The notes beneath the pieces were generated by a model. The model was not told the origin of the DNA, ran no database searches, and saw only the letters and a list, made by a program, of their open reading frames with translations. The position numbers and the translations under genes are program-made. From Chara braunii (lineage: Eukaryota; Streptophyta; Charophyceae; Charales; Characeae), in NCBI GenBank assembly GCA_003427395.1, contig BFEA01000025.1, forward strand, positions 3,581,998 through 3,645,997: 64,000 bases of DNA, in the 5' to 3' direction. Numbering within the stretch: position 1 is the stretch's first letter; every line of letters begins with the position of its first letter. Positions 1-13,693 of this stretch are shown one piece after another.

Positions 1-31
1 TCTCTCTCTCTCTCTCTCTCTCTCTCGCTGC

Positions 32-73
<42 letters not shown>
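1..73. repeat. (TC)n microsatellite
   Basis: An almost pure CT dinucleotide run starts the window. A second, shorter CT run lies at about 329-350. Each is followed by the same roughly 29-base sequence beginning TAAGACCACAAAATAAT (76-104 and 356-384), so the microsatellite and its flank form a direct repeat about 280 bases apart. Confidence 0.95.
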
Positions 74-76
<3 letters not shown>

Positions 77-646
77 AAGACCACAAAATAATTGCTTCAC
101 CTAAATGACGAAAACAATACAACAATAATAAAACATAAGAGATTAAAGACAATCGCTAGAACACAAATTTTTAAAAAATCTAAAAATTATGAAGCATTTA
201 AAAATATTGATTACGAAAAAATCAAAAGAAAAATATTACATATCTTACAAGAAGTAATGACCTTCGAAGATTTAGAACTTTCAGTTTGTTGTGTGTGTGA
301 TGCACTAGAACTTAAGAGTAAAATACTCTTTCTCTCTCTCTCTCTCTCTCACACATAAGACCACAAAATAATCGCTTCAGCTACCTTAGGGCTGCGTTCC
401 TCGTGCCCATGCGGTATACAATCAAGAAAAGTGGACCCGCACCGTTTCAATTTTGAAAAAGGACTGCGGCCTCCTCGGCCTCCTACGCGCAGCTACCGGT
501 CCTACGAGGTCCTTGAACAAAACCCGTGCGGTCCCACAGCAGCTACCGGTCCTGCAGTTTCAAATAAGATGCCACCACCCCCTAAACTGCCATGCCTTGT
601 TTTTCCAGCCTTCCGACGACCGTATAATGAACGACGATGATAAATG

Positions 647-810
647 TTATCAGGGGGGTAAAACGCACCCCTGACGGACTGCGAACTGGTATAAAGACGG
701 ACCATGAAAATGTCTCAGGGGGGGTAAAAGCACCCCTGACTGCCTGCCAACAGAACGACGAAAATTTGATTCAGGGGTATAAACCGCATCCCTGACGGGC
801 TGCGAACATC
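647..810. repeat. Three imperfect copies of a CAGGGG...CCCCTG hairpin unit
   Basis: Three degenerate units of about 60 bases each contain TCAGGGG, a TAAAA-like spacer, and CACCCCTGAC or CATCCCTGAC. Each can fold into a short hairpin. They lie more than 1 kb upstream of the first gene. No gene is seen from 1 to 1980. Confidence 0.7.
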
Positions 811-1354
811 ACAGATTATCAGGGGTGCCTGCGGTGCCATCAGGCAATCGGGAATCTGTCCAACAGCGTGGGTAATGGCGTCTGAACGTCCGGCCTCAGA
901 GCACCACTCACCAAATGTGCCAAATGGAGAACGTCTACTCCCTTAGAATGTGGAATTATACATCCTCCATAGCTTTTGCCTTTTTCACACTTGATGAGCG
1001 GTGCGCGGAGGTCGTTCCAGAAGAATCAGCGGTTGGTTCGATTTGTTTTTCTTGTCCGACCTCGGTTCCCAGCGGCTTTGGGAACCACAAGTCTGTTGTT
1101 CTCCCCTGTGGTGGTGATTCGATTGCCACGACGATTTGTCCGCGTATCTCGACTGCCGCTTCTTTTGGTGAATGGCGATCTCACTCCTGGAAAGGACGCG
1201 GTCTCACAGCTCTCCGTTAGGTGCCATGTAGGCGCTGCACGAAGAGTCGGCCCGCCGCTGACGGTCACGCGTGTTTGTCATCCCAAGTCCCGCCGCTGAC
1301 GGTTGCGTGCCTAGCTGGACTGCTTTCGCGGGAAAAAACGTTGCAGCAAAGCCG

Positions 1355-1415
1355 AGCTGGCAACGCGCCTGGCTAACCAGTCATTCATTCGCAAGCTGGC
1401 AACGCGCCTGGCTAA
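1355..1415. repeat. 22-bp direct repeat
   Basis: The sequence AGCTGGCAACGCGCCTGG followed by CTAA occurs at 1355-1376 and again at 1394-1415 with no mismatch. It lies in the GC-rich leader region upstream of the DUF829 gene. Confidence 0.85.
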
Positions 1416-1983
1416 GCAGCCAGCCATTGGAAAAGTGGAAATATTCAGAAACTGCCCGCGCCCAAGAGCGGACGTGTCGAAAATTCGCATGGGCTCGCGG
1501 CTTCGTCTCGGCGTTTCCCTGCCATTGAATCGATCATGCAGATTGCGTCGAAGTGGTCATGTCGCGCTCAGGCGCCTCGCCCTCGTCAATGACCCAAGAG
1601 AAGAGGCGATCGGTGATTGTGTGACAAGCAATCATCGTGCGACAGCGCGACTCGTTGGATGCGACAAATTGGCAGGTCGGGGAGATCCAGAGGTGAAAAA
1701 ACGGCGGGCTCTTACTGTTGCGGCCTTGCCGCCAACGTTGCGCGTCAGTTCCGTCGGTGATGTGCGCAGACGACGAGGAGGGAGCGGACGAGGATTGGTC
1801 GGGGGGAAAGGAATCGCAACTTTCGGCGGGCAATTAGCGCGCGAGCCTCGTTCCGACGTGGCGCGCGCGTGGCAGGGCCGGGGTCTGGCGGTGCGTCGGA
1901 GTCTCAATTTGCTACTAACGGTAGGAGGGCAGCCTGTGTGTGCGCGATCGCGATCGCGATCGCCATCGCCAGAACTTCCAGCG

Positions 1984-3545
1984 ATGGCGGTCGCTACGGC
2001 GCTAAGGCTGTGGGGTCACAATCCGACTATGGCGGCGGCAGCTGCTGCTGCGGTGGCCACAGCTGCCGCCTCAACTTCCGATTCCCCCGCCCATGTTCCG
2101 GCGCGAGCCACGGCGGAGGGGGAGAATACCGGGGGAGAGAAGCCATGGAGCTCCACTAGAAACGGCCCCAACTCGGTCAGACCTCCGCAGGTGCCGATCC
2201 TCTTTTACCCGGCAGCAACTAATGACGGGCCCTCGTTCTTGTTTCCTCTGGATCGTGCCACGTCAGCAGAATCTGACCACCTGCGCGATGGCGATCTGTC
2301 CAAATCTGTCGGTCCAGGTTCGTCCAGAAATTCTCCGTGGAACTCGCAGGTGTCTTCTTTCCCGCCATCTTCGGACAAACATCATGTCTCCTTGAGAACC
2401 TTTGCATCTTCTTCTCCCTCCTTCTCCTCCTCCTCCTCCCCCTCCTCCTCTCGTTCTTCCTCGTCTTCTTCTCCTCCGTATTTTGTTTTTTCATCTTCGT
2501 CCTCTTCCCAACATTCTCCTGCTTCTTCTCATCCGCACCTCTCGGCCCAGTCAATCAATGGTAACGGAAAGTTGTTTGAGCTGTCACAGTCAAAGAACAA
2601 TGGAGACGGATTCGAATTGCAACAGCTGCGAAGTAATTTACCATCTTTTTCTTCCGCCGCCTCCTCCTCCTCCTCCTCCCCCTCCTTCCCCTCCTCCTCT
2701 CCCTCTGCACAATCATCTTCATCATCGTCCTCCTTTTTGGCCCGTCCATCTTCTGGAGATCCGTTGTGGCCAGCCATGAAGTTGCCGCCGTCGACGAGTT
2801 CCTCCAGCCACGTGGCGTGGATCCAAGGGTCTTCTTCGCTATCGCCGATGAATATCCCAGCGAAGAACATCTTCTCTCCCGCTGCGGTTTTCATTCCTGT
2901 GTCTTCGGTGCACTCACCGCAGGGGAGTTTTCCGTCGTTCTCACAGGCGATCGCGGAGTCGCAATTGCGCGCGGTTTTCTCGCCAGCGCTGTTTTCCTCG
3001 TCTTCGTCTTTTCTGGCCAGCGGCGCGGGGGGCGGTATTCTTGCCGGCGGTGTACCGACGGCGGGGGTGCGATGGGCGCGGCGATGCCTCGACGAGGTCG
3101 CGCCGGTATCCGGACAGACTTCGACGTCAACAGCAGTGTGGCCGCGTGCTTTGCATACGTGGCACGTTCCGAAGCCGGGATCGGGACGGAGCGAGGGGGG
3201 AGGAGGACCGGGAGATGGGCCGGGAGAGGTAGGAGGGAAGAAGCAGGCGGTAACGGTGGTGCTCTTGGGGTGGCTGGGCTGCCAGCAGAAGCATCTCCGA
3301 CGATACGCGGAATGGTACACGTCGCAGGGGATGAACGCAGTCACGTTCGTGGTCCCGATGTCGTCGGTGCTAAGCCTGGGACCAGATGGGAAGGCAGAGA
3401 AGCACGTGCAGAGCTTGGTGGAGCAATTGGAGAGATGGATCGTGACGGAGAGGGAAGGGGGAGTAGCGGCTCAGGCAGCGCCACGTGGCGAAGCCGGGGA
3501 GCGAAGTCTTGTCTTCCACACGTTTAGCAACACAGGCTGGCTGAC
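1984..3545 (+). CDS. DUF829/TMEM53-like gene, exon 1
   Basis: Exon 1 encodes the Ser/Ala-rich extension and the first beta strand and nucleophile region (GWLG, then [10 protein letters not shown]). It ends TGG CTG AC before the donor GTAAGT, splitting a Thr codon. The Ser runs come from TCC/TCT trinucleotide tracts at about 2407-2470 and 2660-2720. The frame stays open upstream to at least 1435, so the exact start is uncertain. Confidence 0.85.
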
Positions 3546-5304
3546 GTAAGTGCGACACTTAGTTCAAGAAGACAATTCAAAGAGAAAGAAGCAAAGTGAA
3601 AGATATACAATATGATAATTATTATTATAATGATAATTATCATATATTGGATATTCAAGAAGACAATTCAAAGAGAAAGAAGCAACAGACTAAGAGGAAC
3701 GTCGGACGAAATTGATGTCCAAAAAAAAGGAGAAACAGATCAGACGAGGGTGAACAAGACTATACCACCCGGAATTGGGTACTTGCCATACGGGGCGGAA
3801 TGATACCCCACCACCACGTGTAACCGCTAACGAACAGAGTTAAACCAACAGAGTTAAAATTCTGTTGAGTACACCGCTGTCGAGGGGCTACCCCCGTCTC
3901 AAAAATAAGAGAAGAAGAGAAGACAGACAATTGAGAGTACATACAATCCAAGGTGTGAATGTGAAATGAGACTGCCAAGGGAAGGCATGGGCGAATGTTA
4001 GTAATAAGTGTTGAAGTGAACGCTGTAAACTCCCCGTCCTTTCTTCTTGCCGGCTGTTCTCTCTCTGCGATAGGCTGCACTGCGTCTCCATCTGCTCAAT
4101 CACGACTGTACGGCTGTTCTCTCTTTGCGATAGGCTGCACTGCGTCTCCATCTGCTCAATCACGACTGTACTCGAAGGTTTTCGTCCTCTCTTCCTGCCG
4201 GCTGCTCTCTCTCTCTAAGAGAAGAGGATAGCCCAACGAGGAAGGACGAAGGATTAGAAGATGATCACAATACACGGGGATGGGGGCAGCCAGAGCTCAA
4301 CCTGTCATCCACGTGGCTGGCCCTGTACGTAAGAGGTGATGAACAGGTGGCGCTTTCCGTCCTTTTCCGTCGCTTGGTTTGTCTTTTTCCGCCTTTGCGC
4401 TCCGATACACGGTGTGACGATATATATATATATATATGAGTGTGTGTGTGTGTGTGTGTGTGTGGTGTGTATGTCGTCACAGAGAACTGCCCGGTGAACC
4501 GTCGGCAGAGAGGGAGAAGAAGACAATAATCAAGGGGCAGTGACAGACTTCCGTCGGAGTTTCACCGACTCAACCGTAGGCACATCGTCAACAGAACTGC
4601 CTAGTAAACTGAGGGGCAGAGAGGGAGGGAGAAGAGGACAACAAACGAGGGGCTGTGAGAAACTGTTTCGTCGGAGCTTCGCCGACTCATCAGGAGGCTG
4701 AACCCTCTACAGTCTGCAAAGTCCCCTAACTCATTGCACTGTAAGTGATAACCCACCTTAACCCCAATTGTGATTAAGCATCAAAGACTGCCGGACAACT
4801 GATACCCCACAAGGACTGAATTCTACCGGACAACTGATACCCCACGAGGACACGTCAGAGAACTGCGTAGAATTCAGTCCTTGTGGGGTATCAGTTGTCC
4901 GGCAGTCTTTGGTAGAATTCAGTCCTTGTGGGGTATCAGTTGTCCGGCAGTCTTTGGTAGAATTCAGTCCTTGTGGGGTATCAGTTGTCCGGCAGTCTCT
5001 GATGCTTAATCACAATTGGGGTTAAGGTCCCGACTCATCAGGAGGCTGAACCCTCTACAGTCTGCTTAGGCAGATAACGGTATTTGTTCCACGTAGTTCT
5101 CTGACGTGTCCTCGCTCCGCTCATTCGTCAACTTCCTTACTTGGGCATGACGAGTATAACCCATCTCTTCATATACTCTTATTATGAACCTCCCATATCA
5201 AAAAACTGTCGCGCGTTCCTTATGAGTTGCCATGTTGTTTGCATGTGTTGTTTAATCGAGCAGGCTATCGGTGATCTGTACTTCGCCGGCCGACACATGA
5301 TCTT

Positions 5305-5339
<35 letters not shown>

Positions 5340-8260
5340 TTGTGCGCGCGCGTCTGTGTCTGTGTGCGTGTGTGTGTGTGTGTGCTTTTGTGTGTTTGTG
5401 TGCGTGTAGTTAAGTACCGACTACGTCAGTTTTTTTCACCAGATTGTAGATGCGTTGAACTGTCCTCGGCAATTTTCTTGTAATAAAAACCGACGACCGC
5501 AGTTTCTATCACCAAATTTGGGATTGCCAGAATTGATGAGGCGAAAGTTTGGCTGTGGTGCACTTGCTGAGGTCTCTGTCGTGCATTTGGCGCCCGCCTT
5601 GAGAGAGCATCATCAGCATGGGGGTCGCCTTGGTTTTCACGTACACTGCCGTCGTCACCATGCCTTAGAAGATTTAAAACGAATTAAGTTTTTTTGTTTT
5701 CCTTGTTTTCTTTCTGTTTTTTCGCTTTGGCGCTCTGATATCATGTGACAATATATGGTCAGCTATTTGCGGTCTTGCTCGAATGGGAAACAGCCAGGTA
5801 AGTCCATCACCTGGTTGTCAAGTAGTGATGCACATTACCGTAATATGCACATATCTGTCTGGCGCTGTTACTTTGTGGCCGTAATCTAACTGAACTTTTT
5901 TCTCCTTTTATTAATTAAACTATAATAATAACAACAAGATCAACAAAAATGATAACGGTTATAGTAATAATAAGCTAAAGATCTGTCAGGACTGTATGAT
6001 GCCGCACTGTGATGAACGTCCTGGTGTTTTTTTTGACATGTGGACAGCATGTCCTTTGTCAGGACTGTTTTGATGGGGGATGGTCCGTGCTAGACGTCCT
6101 GCTGAATGCTGTGCTGGCGCAGCGCTTCTTGATGGGTATCTTTGTGAACATCCACGTCATCCTCAGCGTGCCTCCTATCTGCCGGGATGGGGTGGGGGCT
6201 CCTCTTCCTGACTGGTCAATAGAATCAGGTAGGTCAGGAGCAACACTAATTGCAGGACATATGAAGCTTTCGATACTATCACCAGATGTGGAGTTGAGGA
6301 AAGAACTAGGCTACCAGCCGGGCCGCCCGGGTCCCGGCTGGCCAGCCCGTGCAAGGACAAGGGAAGGTCCCAGCAAAAAAACAAACAAAAAAAAAACAAA
6401 TCGAAAAATCCCGGAAAAAACTATGTTATGCAGAAAAATAAACTGAACAACTTTTACCTCAGGGTCACATCGAAATTCTTTACCAAATTTAAAATAAAAA
6501 ATAAAATTTAAAAATAATTTATTATTTTTATTCTTTATGGCCCGGCCGGGCAAGTGACCCCGGGCCACTCTGGTAGCCTAGGGAAAGAAGGAAAAAAGAA
6601 AAAAATGAAAACACGAAAAGAATAAAAGAAAGAAGAAAAGAACCTTCTGAAGAAAGAAAAAAAAGAAAACAAGGAAAAAGAAAACAAGAAAAAAATATGT
6701 TGAACTTTGTTGTGACAGTGGCAGTTGGTTTATCTGTGGGATGTGTCATTTGCTTTGTTTGACTAATAGGCCTTCCTCTTCCTTTGTTTTTTCCTTTTCT
6801 CTTTCTCTTGCCTCTGTGAGGTCTGGTTTCCTCCTTTTCTTTACCTCTTTGCCTTTTGGCTGCGTGCAAGTGGGTCCTTGTGACACACGGGACACACGGG
6901 GATTGGGGCAGCCAGCGCTCAACCTGTCATCCACGTGGCTCGCCTTGTACGTAAGAGGTGATGAACAGGTGGGGCTTTCCTTCCTTCTTTCCCTTTCTCG
7001 TTTTGTCTTTTCCGCCTTTGCGCTCGGATTCATAATGTGACAATATATAACCAGTTGTCGGGCAGTCGTTGAGGTGGATTATCACTTTTCAGTTAGGGGA
7101 TTCTGCAGACTGTTGAGTGTGCAGCCTCCTCTTGATGAGTCTGTTGGTGAAACTCCGACGAAACAGTTTGTCACAGCCCCTCGTTTGGTGTCCTCTTCCT
7201 CTTCTCCCTCTCTGCCTACGGTTCACCGGCAGTTCTGTTTGACGATATATATGTATGTATATCATATATATATTGTAAATGTATAATCTCTTCACAGCGG
7301 GAGTTCATCATAACCGCGAAGCAGTCAGGTAACTACCGTCTTCACCTGAATAGAACGCCCGGTCATTATAGCTGTATTTGGCACAACTTTCGGTCCAGGT
7401 GCAGCGAATCTCTTCACAGCGGAAGTTCATCATAACCGCGAACCAGTCAGGTAACTACCGTCTTCACCTGAATAGAACGCCCGGTCATTATAGCTGTATT
7501 TGGCACAACTTTGGGTCCAGGTGCACCGATAATGACCGGGCGTTCTATTCGGGTGAAGACGGTAGTGTAAGTTTGCGGCCATGGGAGAGAAATGTAAACA
7601 AGCCATAATCTGTTATTAGGGTCATACTCACACTAGGACTACTTCTTCTGAGCTCTGGACGTGATTGCGGTGAGATTCATAATGGTCTGGCCGTAGTTGC
7701 AGCCAGATGCATTTTGGGAAGTGCAGCCAGATGCATTTTGGGAAGTGCTAGTGTGAGCATGCCCTTAGAGATGTGATAAATGAATGATGTGTTCAATCAT
7801 AAATGTAGTGAATTGGGAAATATCATATGTACAGCTATGTTTTCGTTTTCACGCTCTGCGCTGCCCCATAACGTGATGTTCAAGTTTGCATCAGAAGCTT
7901 GCTTGTCCCACTGGGTTTTGGAAAACTGAACTCGTCATTTTGCAATTGAAGGGGAAAATCAACTGGGGTGGTTTCATATGGTCAGGTTTTGAAATCTCGA
8001 TAGAGTGATGAGATAATGCAATGGCTCAATTGATTTCATTTCATGTCGGAGCAGCAGTATCCCCCACATGTTTTGTAAATGAAGAATGCTGGCTGATACG
8101 GAAATGAGCATGTCAAACCTGTTTATTTTCTGTTTTCTTTTTTGTTGTTTTAAACTTTCTCTTTCTTTTTTTTTCTTTTCTTTGCTATGTCCGTTGGTTT
8201 TGCTGCCGTTGCCCCTCCCCTGGGATTGTGGTGTGCCCACCGCTTCTGGCTCCTGTCGAC

Positions 8261-8305
<45 letters not shown>

Positions 8306-11300
8306 CTGATTGCAAGATGGTTCTGTCATGTCTTGTTGCTTAGATCTGGAGAACAAGGTAGGTGAACCTCTTCCATATTTTCCAATTACGGGACTCGAAA
8401 GAACCCGTCATCATGGAACCTGGGAGGTCGCCCCCGTTTGTTTGTGGGTTTGGAATTACACCGACCGTCAGATCTGGTGAGTTTGAAATTTGAATCCATT
8501 GGCGATAATGTGGGTTTCGTTGGCACTCCAATTCTGTGTCTGCTGTTAGGATGGCCAGTAGATTGTGTGTCACTGTGTTGTTCATTCTTTTCTCGATTAT
8601 GGCTGTACCGTACTGATGCGAGGGCCAGATCCAGATTTCTAGCTGACGTGCGAGACGCAGGTATGTCTGCGTTCTCGTTTTTTTGTCCTTTTCTTTGGAA
8701 AATCATTTGTTTAACCCTGTTGTAAAAGGAAGGAAGAAAGGAGGAAAGAGTACAACCAATGTGTACACTCTGTCTCTTATACACATCTAGATGTGTATAA
8801 GAGACAGCTTTATACTAGTTTGTAGATTGATATACCGCTGGGTGTTCTCTTTAACAGCTGGGTGTATTCTTGCACAGTCTCGTTTTTTTGTCCTTTTCTT
8901 TGGAAAATCATTTGTTTAACCCTGTTGTGAAAGGAAGGAAGAAAGGAGGAAAGAGTACAACCAATGTGTACACTTTATACTAGTTTGTAGATTGATTTAC
9001 CGCTGGGTGTTCTCTTTAACAGCTGGGTGTATTCTTGCACAGTGGGGTGTACACTTTGCACCCTTCATAGATTGATTTGCTGTTGGCTGTTCTCTTGTGC
9101 AGCAGGGTGTGCTCTTGCACAGCTGGGTGTATTCTTGCACAGCGGGGCGTACTCTTTGCACCGTTGGGTGTAGTCTTGTACACTTATAGAACCAATGTGT
9201 ACACCTTACAGATTGATGTACCGTTGGGTGTACTCTTGCACAGCTGGTTGTTCTCTTGCGCAGCTGGGTGTATTCTTGCACAGCTGGGCGTACTCTTTGC
9301 ACCCCAGGCTGTACTCTTGCTCATTGTGTCAGGGAGGGATGGAATATGCACTGGAGTAATGAGGATTGCGCTACGTTGTGAACAAAATCGCAACTGATGT
9401 ATGTATATTGCGAATGTCGGATCTGCATCCTTGCATCCTTGCCAAGAACAGGTGGTTATGGGTTAATGGGGGGCCTCCTGATTGACCATTTGGATGTCAA
9501 GAGCTGATTGATTGAGACCTATTTTCTGCTGTGGCGCAGGTATGGAGCGGTGTTGGAGGCACTGAAGAAACGAGTGCCAGATGCATTTCAGAACATTCGC
9601 GGTTGCATTGTCGACTCTGCACCAGTCGTTGATCCTGACCCACAGGTTGGTGTCTGGATTAGGATGTCCCTGACTGTTGGATGAGTGTTGTGGAACCTGG
9701 TTTTCAATGATGGAGGACAAATGCCACTCCTCATAGGACTTCTCTTTTGTAGCGCGGCTTGATATCATTAGGTTCAGGGCCTTCAGGCCCTATTGGTGGT
9801 GCTATGTCCCGTTCTCAGAAGGTAGGAATGTAGTGGAAAGACCATCCGTTTGCAGAAGGTAAGAATGTAATGGAAAGACCATCCGTTTGCAGAAGGTAAG
9901 AATGTAATGGAAAGACCATCCGTTTGCAGAAGGTAAGAATGTAATGGAAGGACCGGATAGGTCCGCGCTAGCTTCACACAAACATGGCATCAGTGGGGCC
10001 TGCCTCTCAGACATGTAGCTGTGAGAGCACTGGAGCAGTTTGTGTGCAGTTTGTCACTCTTTTCTTCAAATCGATGTCAGTCGCAGTCAATGTGTCGTCC
10101 TTGCAGCCGCCTGCATACACGTGAAAAATTTCATTAGGACCTGCGGAGAATATCACGGAAGCTGTGTTTTGATTGTTCCTTTGAGTGCATGGGAGTTCAG
10201 GATTCTGTCAAGTGAATCTGACATTTCTTGCACTACCTCACAAGGTGCTACTACCACCATCCTCCCACTGAATAGAAGATGGGGTCACTGTTGTGCAAGG
10301 AAAATGAGCAATAGCGAGATGACAATGACCAGCATACACAATCACATTGAAGGCCAGATAGTATCACTGTATCCAGAAAGCAGAAATGCACCAATATAAC
10401 ACCAATGAAGAATCGTAACACTGAAAACCAATGTTAATGAGAGCTGGCTCTCGCCACCACCAACATGAGTGTCCAGGCCCTATCTCCTACTTGGCGCTTG
10501 GCGCCCAGCCTACTCACTATACAGCTACAGTCTGCCTACTAATTGACGATGCAACTGTTGATGTCAGCAGCCCACGAAGTATTGAAGATGTTGCCCGTAG
10601 CAGACCATCGCCAATACCATGTATGTGCCCTCACATTATCATCATCATCATCATCATCATCATCCTTCTCCCTCTCCCTCGTCTTACACCCACGTCTTCC
10701 CCCTGTATACCCGAAGACCACCCCTGCGCTGTACATTCAAGCCCTCAGACAGCTATGAAGGCTGGGCTATGGCGCTGCTAGCAGTGCCCTCCTTCCACAC
10801 ACGACCGCACGTGCGCAGCACCTTGCTCCAGCGTTAGCAGCCAGCACGCGAGCATGAGCTCCAGCAGCACTGCCGCCAGCCAGCAAGTGCCCGAACGAGC
10901 CTCCAGGCCGCGAGCTCTTTCCTATGTGGAAAGAGCCTGTCTGTCTTCGCAGCCTGGCTGGCTTGGGCCTGGGCCCAGAAGCTTCCGGTAGGCCCCAGGA
11001 TGCTGCACCTCTCTTGCAGCTACTGGGCCTCATTCGGTTGGGTCTCCCAACTGTCTGTGTATGAGGCTGCGATTCTCGTCCAGGGCCTGCATCATTTTGG
11101 AAAGGCCTGGAAGGCCGTCGAAAGTTTCGCTGCTCGGCCTGTGTTTTACTCAACCAACTGGCATGACGAAACTGCCTGGACCCCGAATACGATATTGACA
11201 GCTTAGGGCCTCTAGTGATTTGTCAGGCCCGCCTTCACTTAGGGCGGGCACATCTGCAGCAAGAGGCCCCTTAGGCCTGCCGAGGACCCAGATCCTCGCA

Positions 11301-13651
11301 GTTGGTGCACCTGACCTGCAATTGTGCTAAGTACAGACACCTTGACCCTGCAAGACAATATTAAGTGGTATCTCTTGTCTATGGCGATGGGTTGAACAAC
11401 TTGAACTGAGTACTGTGAGGAGTGTTTGTTCGATCTCCTTCGATCGCTTTTCCCTTAACGAGGAGATTGCTTGTGTGGGAAGTGGCTTCGCGTGGTAATT
11501 TCGTATTTTTCTAACTGGGCGCTTGCAAGTCTCTGTGTTGTGACAGTGGGCAGGTTAGTGTCATAGGCTTTCTTCTCTTCTGTTGTTGTCAAGTCTCTCA
11601 ATCGTGAAGGTGGGCCAATTAGTGTCGTCGTCTTTCCTGTCCATAGGCTTTTTTAGATATGTTCGCATACTTCCTTCTCTAGTAATGCTAGCGTAGGTAT
11701 TCCCATTTGTTGTGCGTTTTCTTGTAGGCTGAATGCAGAATGAGCAGCTGGATGTGAGGTCTGTGGTGGTTGAAACAGGGATGAAAACTCGATGGGCGCG
11801 ATAAGGGTAGAGTTGATAGACAGTTTATTTGTTTGCAGGTCCCTAGGGAAATTCGTTAAAATTGGAACGATACACAGAAGATTAGCATGGCCATTGGCCG
11901 CTGCGAAAGATGACACGTAAACACATAAAGCCTGACATCAGGAGTTTGGCAAGGAGCTAATATTAGCACATGCTTGAATGTCAAACCCAGATCAGGAGTT
12001 TGGCTGCAGCTGGTTTTCTAAGGAGGTCTAACACACTCCTTTATTTTGCAAACAAATACATACACGAAGTATACTTTTTTGCGCGAATGCGACCTCGGAA
12101 GTATATTCAATTGGCAGCATCTGCCTATCATGTATTCTTGCTGGCTTAGCTTACCCTGCAGTCTCCCTGAAACCCGTTTTTTTCCCCTAGGTTTTCGTTT
12201 TTTTTCCTGGAGAAAGGGCGACAGCCTTGAGATATCATCTTCTCACTGAACAGCCCAAAGTAAATTCAGCATTTGCTCTTCTGAGCTGATTGGGATTCGA
12301 ACTGAAGGTCCCAATCAGTATATCGTATTTCAACAGTTCAGGGCTGTACCAACTGAGCTAGGCCTTTTGGTACACTCCTCTGAAACATGGAAGTTGCTGT
12401 GAAGTTTGGCAGAATCTTCGTGCACAATAGTATTCAGCAGGACCGGGCCGTAATTGAAATACTTTAATACTCCCTTCGGCACGGTGAATCATTCTGTTAG
12501 CACCATCCGTTTGATGAGCGCCTGTTATCGTAATTTTTTTTATATAATCTGCATGTCCAGGACAATCTACATGAGCATAACGATGTGAAGCTGTTTCGTA
12601 GAATCTGCACGGTAAAGCATTCTGCTATGGTTTAGGGTTTTGTCGGTGAAGTTGAGGTTTGTATTTTCTGCGTCCAGTCGACTTAAAAACTGGGAGCATA
12701 TATTGCTCCCGTCTGTGTGACACTGTTGAGTAGTGGCTTGTCTTCTGTTTCACATGTCAAAGCAGCTGCTTTGTTCGTTAGGGGGGATTTAACATTATGG
12801 TGGATGGTAGACGAAGGGCGGGGAATGCTTCTAACTAGAGGCTCTTCATCACTTCTATGAGTTGAAGCGTAGCGTTGCAGAATAGGGATGCAGAGCTGGC
12901 GGTCTGTCGTGTTTTGTTGGTAAACTTGAGGCATGTATTTCCAGCATCCAGCTGACTGAGCTGGCAGCTTTTGTTGTTTCCCTCTGTGTGATGGGCTTGT
13001 CTTCTGTTTCACATGTCAAACCAACTGCTTTGTTCATAAGGATTTAACATTATGGGAATTTAATTAATATTTATGGCAGATGCTACAAGAGGGGTCGGGA
13101 ACGCTTCAACTAGGGACTCTTCGTCATTTCTATTTGTTCAAGCTTTTAGCTTTGCAGCATAGTAGTTGAGGGCGCACAATCGTTTGTGAGTTTGTAGAGA
13201 GCAAAGGTGCTGCGATGGGAGCTTTTCCTTGCTGGCCGTTGCTGTTTTCGAAAGTATAATGCTTTTATCCAACCGATTAAATTTAAATGCTAACCTTTTT
13301 CCTTTCCTCCTGGACATGATTCAGGTTTGGGCATCGGGATTTTCAGCGGCTATTCTGAAGAAAAGAAGTGCCAGTACGCTTTCGGAGCAGAACACACCTG
13401 CGAAAATTAAGGTTGACTTGGGGGATGGCCTGCAAGCAGAGATTGATCGCTCAGAGCTCCCAGGAGGGCAGCAGAGCCCTACAGAGGCAGCACTGAAGAA
13501 AGTTTTAGAGAAGTTCTTCTCTGTGTTTCTGGAGGTGCCTATCATCCGCAGGTATGGATTTGCTCATGACTTTAACTGAACGAAGCAGTACAAATGTAAC
13601 TGGACACACATGGTTTGTGGTGTGTGTGTGTGTGTGAGTTGTGTGCGTGTG

Positions 13652-13693
<42 letters not shown>

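Noticed and set aside
1489-1983. Upstream in-frame extension of the DUF829 protein
   Set aside because: Arg-rich, no conserved motif, and typical of GC-rich leader sequence. It is kept as an alternative start but not annotated as coding.
2529-3344. A 271-codon frame on the minus strand, Glu/Asp-rich in part
   Set aside because: It is the antisense shadow of exon 1; the acidic run is the reverse of the TCC/TCT serine tracts. The plus-strand frame carries the conserved DUF829 motifs.
8770-8807. Perfect 38-base palindrome that could be a transposon end or a protein-binding site
   Set aside because: It is identical to the synthetic mate-pair junction adapter, so it is technical.
9817-9953. Regular 37-base repeats resembling a CRISPR array
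   Set aside because: Units abut directly with no unique spacers, and the context is a eukaryotic intron. It is a minisatellite.
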